Below are positions 49,318 through 56,938 of a DNA stretch of 64,000 nucleotides, piece by piece (position 1 is the stretch's first letter; each line of letters starts with the position of its first letter). The stretch is from the NCBI RefSeq assembly GCF_900110495.1, contig NZ_FODX01000001.1, forward strand, positions 496,001-560,000, given 5' to 3'. Under the pieces are notes generated by a model. That model was not told the DNA's origin. It made no database searches and worked only from the letters and a program-made list of their open reading frames with translations. The position numbers were made by a program, and so were the translations under genes. The DNA comes from Nitrosovibrio sp. Nv6. Its GTDB lineage: Bacteria > Pseudomonadota > Gammaproteobacteria > Burkholderiales > Nitrosomonadaceae.

Positions 49318-50877
49318 ATGAACAACAATCCTCTTTCTGAGTTAACACCGGATTTTTTTCTTCAAACCTTTATTCTTGAGCTAATGCATGCCAGCGAACA
49401 ACAGGGACAAAAACATTGCGAACAGTTGATTGAGCATATAGCCAAAACTGCAGGATGCTTTTTTGAAGAAACTTATCGAGAAAATACTCATAAAAATGAA
49501 CAGCTCGATAATGAAAGCTACACCGAACTCATACTCGGCATAAAAAACAATATCGGTGGTAAATTTTCACTGGTTTCCAGTAATCAGGACTGTATTACAG
49601 TTACCAATTCCCGCTGTCCTTTTGGCGAACAAGTCACCAACTTTCCCGAATTATGCAGGATGACTTCCAGCGTATTTGGGGGTATCGCCGCCAGAAACTT
49701 TGGCTATGCCAAAGTTGACATCAAAAAAAGCATAGCCCGCAAGGATGGCAAATGTGATGTATGTATTTACACCAATCCACAGGCAGCAAAAGGGCAGCGT
49801 GGAATGGAATATACCGATACAACGCCAGTCAAGGAAATTAACGATACCAGGGAATTGCAGTGTCGAATTGAAACAAGCATGCAAAGGCTGTGGCAGAAAC
49901 AGAATAAAAAAATATCAGAAAAACATCAGCCCCCTGCCATCATCGCAAAATCGCCAATGATGCAGAAAATACTGCAATCAATCGAGGTTATTGCACCCAC
50001 TTTGGCAACGGTTCTGATTCAGGGTCAAACAGGTGCAGGTAAAGAGCTGATAGCACGTGCCATACATGCGATGAGTGATCGCTCCCATAAACCATTCATC
50101 GCCATTAATTGCGGCGCGATTCCAGAAAGCCTGATCGAAAGCAGCTTGTTTGGGCATGAAAAAGGCGCTTTTACAGGAGCCATAGAAGTACACCAAGGCT
50201 ATTTCGAGCGAGCCGAAGGCGGTACTTTGTTTCTGGATGAAGTCGATTCATTGTCGCCGGCAGCACAAACCAGATTGCTTCGTGTGATCCAGGAAGGAGA
50301 ATTGGAGAGAGTTGGCGGTAAACAAACATTAGCGGTTGATGTAAGAATCATCTCAGCAACAAATCAGAACCTGGAAGATCTTGTTAAACAGGATCGGTTC
50401 CGCAATGACCTCTACTATCGCATCAATGTAGTTCGTTTAAGTATTCCTCCCTTGGCCGAACGGCCAGAAGATTTGCCTTACCTTGTCCATTTGATCATTC
50501 AGCGCTTGAATAAACGGTATAACAAACAGGTCGAATCAGTAAGCCGTGAAGTCATGAAGAAAATCCGGGGTTATCATTGGCCCGGCAATGTTCGCGAATT
50601 GGAAAACATCCTTGAACGCAACATCTTGTTTGTCAGTGGCAAGGAAATGACTGAATTGGATTTAGAGTTCCCAGCTAAAACCAAAAGTATGGGTGAATGG
50701 AAAGACGAAAAAGAACACGCTCTTACCAAAATAGAAAAATCATTCCTTGAGACAGCTCTGAAACAACATTACGGAAATGTAAAGAGAGTCTCTGAAAACA
50801 TGGGAATCACATCACGTGCGGTTTATTCCAAGCTAAAAAAACACAAAATCAATCTGGCAGATTTTCGGGTCTCTTGA
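49318..50877 (+). CDS. sigma-54-dependent enhancer-binding regulator with N-terminal sensor
   Basis: A 519-residue NtrC-type activator. The N-terminal sensor (about 1-160) has conserved cysteines in TVTNSRCPFGEQVTNFPELC and GKCDVCIYT and resembles the MetOD1/V4R-like ligand domains. The AAA+ core (about 205-435) has GQTGAGKELIARAIHA, ESSLFGHEKGAFTGAIEVHQ with the sigma-54 GAFTGA loop, and GGTLFLDEVDSL. A Fis-type helix-turn-helix closes the protein (GNVKRVSENMGITSRAVYSK). No receiver domain is present, so it senses a ligand or redox state directly. Its coding sequence is AT-richer than its neighbours, suggesting transfer. It is divergent from the sulfur operon it probably activates. Confidence 0.93.
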   Translation: MNNNPLSELTPDFFLQTFILELMHASEQQGQKHCEQLIEHIAKTAGCFFEETYRENTHKNEQLDNESYTELILGIKNNIGGKFSLVSSNQDCITVTNSRCPFGEQVTNFPELCRMTSSVFGGIAARNFGYAKVDIKKSIARKDGKCDVCIYTNPQAAKGQRGMEYTDTTPVKEINDTRELQCRIETSMQRLWQKQNKKISEKHQPPAIIAKSPMMQKILQSIEVIAPTLATVLIQGQTGAGKELIARAIHAMSDRSHKPFIAINCGAIPESLIESSLFGHEKGAFTGAIEVHQGYFERAEGGTLFLDEVDSLSPAAQTRLLRVIQEGELERVGGKQTLAVDVRIISATNQNLEDLVKQDRFRNDLYYRINVVRLSIPPLAERPEDLPYLVHLIIQRLNKRYNKQVESVSREVMKKIRGYHWPGNVRELENILERNILFVSGKEMTELDLEFPAKTKSMGEWKDEKEHALTKIEKSFLETALKQHYGNVKRVSENMGITSRAVYSKLKKHKINLADFRVS

Positions 50878-51017
50878 TCGAAAACCTGAATATACAAACA
50901 GTTAGTTAGCACTAGGCATTGCAAGCCGGCTTTCCTGTTCGTAAGCCCGCCTTTTAGCTTCAAACACCCCTGTTTTTCGCGCTTGAACAGAACTCCTGGC
51001 GTTCCTAACAAAAGAGA

Positions 51018-51045
51018 TTTTCGCACTTCAGGCTTTGAGAAAACG
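51018..51045 (+). repeat. 28-base direct repeat, copy 1 (IS-end-like)
   Basis: The copy starts TTTTCGCACTTCAGGCTTTG and runs to ACG at 51045. It matches 24 of 28 bases of the copy at 52353-52380. It lies in the gene-free gap 50878-51099 after the regulator. A short later segment (GCATGGCCCGAAAGC, 51055 onward) also echoes sequence near 52431. Confidence 0.6.
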
Positions 51046-51099
51046 GGACGCAAGGCATGGCCCGAAAGCGCTAGTAGACGCTTGAGCTTTTTATTGACG

Positions 51100-52257
51100 C
51101 TAAATTCGGACTTCTGCCCTCTTGCGCCGTACCATCCACCCAACCAAACCCAAGCCCACGAGTATCAAGGCATAGGTTTCAGGTTCGGGAACAACGCCCA
51201 TGGCAATGACTTGTCCATTGTTATTGATGCCAAGGGCATGGGTTAGAATCGTTCTCTCGGGCAGGTCTGCGAACAAGTTGAGATTGATCATGCCCATCCC
51301 ATCGGGACCGGTGATGAAGGCATGCCAATCTCCTGTGGCAGTCATGGAAGTACCTACCACTTGCCCCGCCTCATTAATGTCATAAGCATAGCTCCGACTG
51401 CCGCCTAACGTACCGAGGTCTCTCATCCCCATCCCATCAGGGTCAGTGATGAAGGCGTGGGTGGTGCCTTCAGCCGTGTAAGACACTCCTACCACCTGCC
51501 CGGCATCGTTGATGCCTTGAGCAGAGCTAATGACGCCCCGAGCAGAGCTGATATCACCGCCTAAAATGCCAGGGTCTTTCATACCCACCCCATCGGGACC
51601 TGTGATGAAGGCGTGGTAAGTACCCACCCCAGCCTCGCCAAGCCGCCACTCCCCCACCACCTGCCCAGTATTGTTGATATCTTCAGGTGAGCTGTGCTCA
51701 CCACCCAAAGTGCCAAGGTACCTCATGCCCATCCCGCCGGGACCGGTGATGAAGGCATGGTACTCCCCTATGGTCGTTCTAGACGCTCCTGCCACCTGTC
51801 CCGCCTCATTGATTTTGGTAGCATGGCTGTAACCAGTGCCAAGGGCCCTCATACCGGCTCCGTCGGGACCGGTGATGAAGGCATGGGTCGGTTCTGTGGC
51901 CGTGTCAGCCCATCCTACTACCTGCCCTGCATTGTTGATGCCAAGAGCATAGCTGTAGTCGCCGCCTGAAAAAGTGCCAAGGTCTCTCATGCCGTCACCA
52001 TTAGGGCCGGTGATGTAAGCGTGAGAATCTCCTTGCATTGTTGTGGAGAAGCCTACTACCTGCCCCGCATCGTTGATGTCCGACGCCCCCGTCCTGCCAT
52101 CACCGCCTAACGTGCCAAGAGGGGTTACGGCCTTGGTGTTGAGGTCCACGAGGTATGAATGTCGTTGGGCATTTGCATGATTAACAAGGCCAAGGTCGCT
52201 AATCAGGGCTGCGGCGAGGATAAAACTGCGGATGTTGAAGCAATGGCTGAGTGTCAT
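51100..52257 (-). CDS. HAF-repeat PEP-CTERM exported protein
   Basis: A 385-residue exported protein. ATG 52257 (TLSHCFNIRSFILAAALISD) is chosen because AAGGAG lies just before it and a signal peptide follows. The body is built of six or seven repeats of the HAF type, each with LGTLGG...DINDAGQVVG, of about 40-50 residues; for example LGTLGGEHSSPEDINNTGQV and LGTLGGSRSYAYDINEAGQV. Conserved HAFITGPDG spacers form the propeller-like pattern. The C-terminus is a clear sorting signal: VPEPETYALILVGLGLVGWM then VRRKRA. Likely a cell-surface or biofilm-matrix protein. The flanking direct repeats suggest it may have moved or been boxed by an IS. Confidence 0.88.
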   Translation of the reverse strand: MTLSHCFNIRSFILAAALISDLGLVNHANAQRHSYLVDLNTKAVTPLGTLGGDGRTGASDINDAGQVVGFSTTMQGDSHAYITGPNGDGMRDLGTFSGGDYSYALGINNAGQVVGWADTATEPTHAFITGPDGAGMRALGTGYSHATKINEAGQVAGASRTTIGEYHAFITGPGGMGMRYLGTLGGEHSSPEDINNTGQVVGEWRLGEAGVGTYHAFITGPDGVGMKDPGILGGDISSARGVISSAQGINDAGQVVGVSYTAEGTTHAFITDPDGMGMRDLGTLGGSRSYAYDINEAGQVVGTSMTATGDWHAFITGPDGMGMINLNLFADLPERTILTHALGINNNGQVIAMGVVPEPETYALILVGLGLVGWMVRRKRAEVRI

Positions 52258-52352
52258 CGTATCTCCTTCGGCAAGGTGGCGTTTAACATCCATTGCTTCA
52301 AAGTAGGTGATGGAATCTAAGCTGTCAAAGACAAATTCCATATCTGTAGTCC

Positions 52353-52380
52353 TTTTCGCGTATCAGGCTTTGAAAAAACG
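52353..52380 (+). repeat. 28-base direct repeat, copy 2 (IS-end-like)
   Basis: The copy starts TTTTCGCGTATCAGGCTTTG and ends AAACG at 52380; it lies just before the decayed transposase. Together with copy 1 it brackets the HAF gene. It probably represents the end of the IS whose transposase remnant follows. Confidence 0.6.
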
Positions 52381-52463
52381 CTCCTGGTATTACACTGACG
52401 AGACATCGATAAGCCAAAGAATATCGTCGGCATGAGCCCGAAAGCCAGCCAGCATGCCCGGAG

Positions 52464-53000
52464 GTGGCGGCCCTGGCAGCATTGAAGGAGCAGCGCCAGC
52501 AGTTGCAGCGGCAAGCCCAGGAGATGGCCGATCAAGGTATCAAACAGCATGTGGCAACCGAGCCGGGGCCAGATTTATGCGGACGCCCTATCACGGTTTC
52601 AAGGTGGCCTATAACGACGCCCAGTAGCAGTCGATGCCAGGGACAAGCTGATTGTGGCATTCGATCTGACCAATGAAGGCAATGATTCCAGACAGCTGCA
52701 TCCGATGGCAGCTATGGGCAAAAAGGAACTGGTAATGGCGTGACAGTTGTGGCAGATTTCAGCTATTCAAATTGGGAGCAAGGCAGCCAATGCGAGCAAA
52801 GCGGCATTACGGCCATTGTGCCTGGCTAAGGACAGTCAACAAGCGCGGCAAGGGGTCCAGCCGCGATGAGTTCGCCTATGATGCAAAAACAGACGGCTGG
52901 CGCTGCCCTGCCGGCGCAATCCTGACCCGATCCAGCTGCGCAGAAGGCGCAAGTGCTATTCGAAACAACTGCCGAAGTCCTGAAAGGCCTTCAAACAGCC
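52464..53000 (+). pseudogene. decayed IS1182-type transposase
   Basis: Three frames together spell an IS1182-family transposase. EQRQQLQRQAQEMADQGIKQ comes first. TEPGPD and YHGFKVAYN follow, then RDKLIVAFDLTNEGNDSRQL in another frame. VTVVADFSYSNWEQGSQCEQ and then TVNKRGKGSSRDEFAYDAKT come next, followed by DGWRCPAGAILTR. Several frameshifts and at least one in-frame stop (TAG at about 52625) make it inactive, and both ends are missing. Beyond it to 53094 nothing else is seen. Confidence 0.82.
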
Positions 53001-53094
53001 TTCTCCCATTACGAGGAAGGCAAGGAGCCGGGAATGCGGCAATAGCTTGTTTTCCGGTTTGGCCAGAGCCTCAATATTTCCTGAGATTCTGTCC

Positions 53095-54309
53095 TTAGGA
53101 TAGAGACAGGCCAGCACCCGCCATCGCGCTCAGCAAAACAACCTTCCATGGTGAAACTTTGCAGACAGTCAGCAGGATGAATGCCACGAACGCTACTGCA
53201 AAGTCCGGAGGAATAAGTATGGCGCTGGTCCACACCGGGTCATAGAGTGCAGCCGCCAGGATGCCAACGACTGCCGAATTAGCGCCTGCCATCGCTGCCT
53301 GAACCCCGCTTCTTTTACGGAGGTCATCCCAAAATGGCAGGACACCTGCCAGCAGCAACATTCCGGGCAAAAATATCGCGATCAGGCAGATAACTGCCCC
53401 CAGGATTCCGTTGGGCTCGGGTGAGACAACAGCACCGAGATAGGCAGCAAAGGTAAACAGAGGCCCCGGCACGGCCTGGGCCGCACCATACCCTGCCAGG
53501 AAACTATCCGCATCGATCCAGCCAGTCTCGACCACGCTTGCTTCCAATAGTGGCAGAACCACGTGACCGCCGCCAAATACCAGAGCACCCGCCCGATAGA
53601 ATGCCTCGAACAATGCAACGGCTTGCGAGGAAGATGTCAGGGCAATAAGCGGTAAGGCGATGAGCAGAACGAAAAAGATCAACGATACAAGCAATGCCTT
53701 CGATTTGGAAAGCCGTATATTTAAGTGACCGGCATCTGTTATCGGCAAGTTTTTACAAAGCCACAGTCCAGCAATGGCGCCGGAGATGATTGCACTCATT
53801 TGTCCGAGCGCTCCGGGTAAAAAGACCACTATCAGTACTGCGCCGGCAGCAATGCTGGCGCGCGCTCGATCCGGGCAAAGATTGCGCGCCATGCCGCAGA
53901 CAGCCTGTGCAACGACAGCCACGGCAACAAGCTTCAGGCCATGAATCAAGCCGTGGCCGAGCAGCCCTTCAAAGGCAGAGGCGCTGTAGGCAAAGACCAG
54001 CAACAGCAACGCGGAAGGCAGTGTAAAGGCAGTCAAGGCGATCAGGGCACCCACAAACCCACCCCTTGACAGCCCTAGCGCAAAGCCTACCTGGCTACTG
54101 GCAGGCCCCGGCAGAAACTGGCATAACGCAACGAGATCGGCATAGCCCGATTCACTTATCCATCGGCGCCGAGTGACCAGCTCATCCCGAAAATATCCCA
54201 GGTGGGCTATCGGTCCTCCGAAAGATGTGAGCCCCAGTTTTAGAAAGGCGTGCAGGATCTCGCCCCAATGCTGGTGCTCAGGAGAGCCCGTGTCAGAAGT
54301 TTCTTGCAT
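53095..54309 (-). CDS. chrA: chromate transporter ChrA
   Basis: A 404-residue two-domain (long-chain) CHR-family protein exporting chromate. The N-half signature is FLKLGLTSFGGPIAHLGYFR followed by LCQFLPGPASSQVGFALG; the C-half repeats it as GALVFGGGHVVLPLLEASVV and GYGAAQAVPGPLFTFAAYLG. About ten to twelve helices. Length matches the family (about 400). No ChrB or SuperoxideDismutase-type partner is adjacent. It is monocistronic and convergent with the dead transposase. Confidence 0.93.
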   Translation of the reverse strand: MQETSDTGSPEHQHWGEILHAFLKLGLTSFGGPIAHLGYFRDELVTRRRWISESGYADLVALCQFLPGPASSQVGFALGLSRGGFVGALIALTAFTLPSALLLLVFAYSASAFEGLLGHGLIHGLKLVAVAVVAQAVCGMARNLCPDRARASIAAGAVLIVVFLPGALGQMSAIISGAIAGLWLCKNLPITDAGHLNIRLSKSKALLVSLIFFVLLIALPLIALTSSSQAVALFEAFYRAGALVFGGGHVVLPLLEASVVETGWIDADSFLAGYGAAQAVPGPLFTFAAYLGAVVSPEPNGILGAVICLIAIFLPGMLLLAGVLPFWDDLRKRSGVQAAMAGANSAVVGILAAALYDPVWTSAILIPPDFAVAFVAFILLTVCKVSPWKVVLLSAMAGAGLSLS

Positions 54310-54489
54310 ACTGGAACCTTTTTATTTCCATATAAGGAGACCCGGCATAAGCTACCTTACAATCCATATCATGGAATCCCGGCAGCATAGGAGGAAACAT
54401 CGCATATCTGCAATGCAGCGCAAACAATAGCAGGACGAAAACGTCCAGGATCAGGAAAATGGTCATACGCCTTTGGCTGGCATATATTA

Positions 54490-54519
54490 CTCAAATGAGC
54501 TATAATGTATGCTCAAATG
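54490..54519 (+). promoter_or_regulatory. promoter and repeats of the Xre-RES operon
   Basis: A perfect -10 TATAAT (54501-54506) lies between two copies of CTCAAATG (54490-54497 and 54512-54519), which start 22 bases apart, about two helix turns. The -35 region is weak. Repeats bracketing the -10 fit autorepression by the antitoxin encoded 11 bases later. Confidence 0.6.
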
Positions 54520-54529
54520 GAGTGATGAT

Positions 54530-55075
54530 ATGACTATCAATATTGAGAAACCACAGGCAGGGGTAAAGATACTGAAACGGGTGCTGAAACGTCCCCGCGC
54601 CGGGGTTACCGTTACGAATGTCGTTGAAACGAAAAAACCCGTGAGCGTGACCAATTTTTCCGGCGTATACCAGCTGGGACCTATGGAGCGCATCGAGATC
54701 ATCAAAAAGGGCGTACCGGCCGGTGAAGTCGCGAAGATTGCCAAGACCATCGGGAGACCCAAGGAACGCCTTTTCAAAGTGCTGGGCCTGCCTCGAGCCA
54801 CGGTTGACCGCCGGGCGCGGTCAAAGCAGCAGCTGTCGCCCGACCAGGGTGAACGGGTGCTTGGGTTTTCAAAGCTGGTCGGACAAGTTCAGGTGATGGT
54901 CGAACAATCTGGAGATCCAAGCGGCTTCGACGCCGCCAGATGGGTTGCCGACTGGCTGGACAGGCCGGCGCCGGCCCTTGGCGGCCGGTGCCCTGCCGAG
55001 TATATGGATACCGCGGAGGGTCAGGAGCTTGTGTCCGGCCTGATCGCCAAGATCCAAAGCGGTGCCTACGCTTGA
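54530..55075 (+). CDS. Xre/DUF2384-type antitoxin of a RES toxin
   Basis: A 181-residue antitoxin. ATG 54530 is chosen because GGAG lies seven bases before it. The N-terminal part (about 45-115, MERIEIIKKGVPAGEVAKIA, GLPRATVDRRARSKQQLSPD) is the Xre-like DNA-binding domain. The C-terminal part (about 115-181, VMVEQSGDPSGFDAARWVAD, WLDRPAPALGGRCPAEYMDT) is the DUF2384/MbcA-ParS-Xre toxin-binding domain, with the conserved end EGQELVSGLIAKIQSGAYA. It overlaps the toxin start by four bases. Confidence 0.92.
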   Translation: MTINIEKPQAGVKILKRVLKRPRAGVTVTNVVETKKPVSVTNFSGVYQLGPMERIEIIKKGVPAGEVAKIAKTIGRPKERLFKVLGLPRATVDRRARSKQQLSPDQGERVLGFSKLVGQVQVMVEQSGDPSGFDAARWVADWLDRPAPALGGRCPAEYMDTAEGQELVSGLIAKIQSGAYA

Positions 55076-55545
55076 CGGTTCTGCTCTGGCGTATCGGAAC
55101 CGATACCCCGGATTATGGTGCGGACGACATGAGTGGAGAAGGCGCTCGCCGCACAGGGGGAAGGTGGAATCGCCCTGGAACGCCGATGATCTATGCGAGC
55201 AGGTCCATTGCGCTGGCCTGCCTGGAGACGATTGTGCATCTGGCTGCAGGCGATTTGCCTCTCAATCGGTACCTGGTCTCTGTCGAGATACCTGACGACG
55301 TCTGGAAAACCGCAACGATCCTCGAACCGAAGGATCATGTGAGCTGGGACGCAATTCCGGCAGGCCTGACAAGTTTGCAGGCGGGAAATCAGTGGGCCAC
55401 CGCCAGGATATCGGCACTCTTGCTAGCGCCATCCGTAATTGTGCCGGAAGAAAACAACGTCCTCATCAATCCGGCTCATCCTGCCGCTGCCCGGATCAAG
55501 GCGAAAAAGCTGCGGCGCTGGGCATACGATGCCCGGCTGAGATAA
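55072..55545 (+). CDS. RES-domain toxin (NAD+-targeting)
   Basis: A 157-residue RES toxin. RES toxins resemble ADP-ribosyltransferases and deplete NAD+. Arg31 (GGRWNRPG), Tyr41 (MIYASRSIALACLE) and Glu52 stand where the family keeps its catalytic residues, and LINPAHP near residue 140 is the last conserved motif. The start is TTG 55072, overlapping the antitoxin TGA (TTGA); no better start exists before the conserved LLWRIG. Translation coupling keeps toxin below antitoxin. The pair appears intact. Confidence 0.92.
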   Translation: MTVLLWRIGTDTPDYGADDMSGEGARRTGGRWNRPGTPMIYASRSIALACLETIVHLAAGDLPLNRYLVSVEIPDDVWKTATILEPKDHVSWDAIPAGLTSLQAGNQWATARISALLLAPSVIVPEENNVLINPAHPAAARIKAKKLRRWAYDARLR

Positions 55546-55621
55546 CAGCAGACCAGGGACGTCCCGCCTCGAGCGACTTGAGGAGAAAGCAGGAGAAAGT
55601 GTTGAGTTTCCTGCCGGGCTT

Positions 55622-56848
55622 TCACTTCAGCTCACCAGTAGTCAAAGACTCCTTTTGAACCCGTTCCCGCCAACTCTCTATCCAGCCGGGCAGATTTTCA
55701 GCCAGCATGGGCCGGGAGACGAAAGCGCCTTGGGCGAGATCGCATCCAGTGCGGCGCAGAAGATCCCAATCATCGCGGTCCTCGACCCCTTCCGCCACCA
55801 CCTCCATGCCTAATTGTCTTGCCAGAGACAGGCTGGCGTCATACATCGCCCGCAACGTCTCGTCCTTCCAGGCACGATGCACGAAGCCCTGGTCGATCTT
55901 GAGTTCGTCAAAGGGAATATCGCGCAACTGTGCGAGCGAAGAGTGCCCAGTGCCGAAATCATCGATGGAAAGGCGGAAGCGCTTCAAGCGCAGCCGGGTC
56001 AGAATCTCGAGCGGGGCGCGTGTATCCTGCATCAACCGGCTTTCCGTTACCTCCAGCACCACATTCTGCGGGGCTATGCCCACTTTAGCTGCAAGCTCGG
56101 CAACAAAATTCAGAAAATCCAGCGATGCCAGATTGTCCATTGAGACATTAACGGCGATTCGCAAGTCCAGGTGCGCTTGCTGCCACGCCTTGGCTTGTGT
56201 CACAGCTGCAGTGAATACAACTTGAGTCAGGGCATTGATCAGACCGGACGCTTCGGCCACGCTAATGAATTGATCGGGAAAGATGACGCCGTCCACCGGA
56301 TGCTGCCATCGCACGAGCGTCTCGACGCCAACCACCTCGCCAGTGGCGACTGACACCTTGGGCTGGTAGTAGTTGACCAGTTCGCTCTTGGCCATGGCAG
56401 CCCGCAAATCATCCGCAACGTATACTTTCTTCGCTGACCCGGCAGCTTCGGCTGAAGGAGGCGCCCATTTCTCGAGCAGCGCGGATAACGCGTCCGGCTT
56501 GACCGGCTTATGCAGGTACCCAAGTATGGGGATTTTATGCGCTCGCACCAGCTTTTCGGTGGTTTGCAGTATACGCTCATCCTCGCCGCTGACCAGGATA
56601 AGGCTGCCCGCATAGTGCTGGTCGACCAGGTGCCGCACGAACTCAATCCCATCCATTTCCGGCATATTCAGATCCAGCAGGATCACATTCGGCGCATCCG
56701 CCTCGGCGACACGCTCGAGCGCAGCGCGCCCGTTATCGCAAAGCGTGACCGAGGTAAATCCCAGATTCGTCAGAATGCGGTTCAGCAGCTTGAGCATGAA
56801 GGATTCATCGTCCAGCACCAGAATCCTGACTGCGGATCGTTCGGTCAT
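55622..56848 (-). CDS. REC-EAL response regulator, c-di-GMP phosphodiesterase
   Basis: A 408-residue protein. Residues 8-125 are a receiver (RILVLDDESFMLKLLNRILT, phospho-Asp in VILLDLNMPEMDGIEF, and Lys in YLHKPVKPD). Residues 145-395 are an EAL domain with an ETLVRW variant of the signature, plus AVNVSM, LEVTESRL, SIDDFGTGHSSLAQL, ELKIDQGFV and VVAEGVED, all the metal and catalytic residues needed for activity. It should lower c-di-GMP when phosphorylated. The hybrid kinase encoded 90 bases upstream on the same strand is its likely partner. Confidence 0.93.
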   Translation of the reverse strand: MTERSAVRILVLDDESFMLKLLNRILTNLGFTSVTLCDNGRAALERVAEADAPNVILLDLNMPEMDGIEFVRHLVDQHYAGSLILVSGEDERILQTTEKLVRAHKIPILGYLHKPVKPDALSALLEKWAPPSAEAAGSAKKVYVADDLRAAMAKSELVNYYQPKVSVATGEVVGVETLVRWQHPVDGVIFPDQFISVAEASGLINALTQVVFTAAVTQAKAWQQAHLDLRIAVNVSMDNLASLDFLNFVAELAAKVGIAPQNVVLEVTESRLMQDTRAPLEILTRLRLKRFRLSIDDFGTGHSSLAQLRDIPFDELKIDQGFVHRAWKDETLRAMYDASLSLARQLGMEVVAEGVEDRDDWDLLRRTGCDLAQGAFVSRPMLAENLPGWIESWRERVQKESLTTGELK

Positions 56849-56938
56849 TTCATTTGTCTTTCAGTTATTGATCAATAGATGGACCTCGCAGCGGTTGCAA
56901 TGACGGCCGCGCAAGAACGGTAAACGTACCATACCGCA

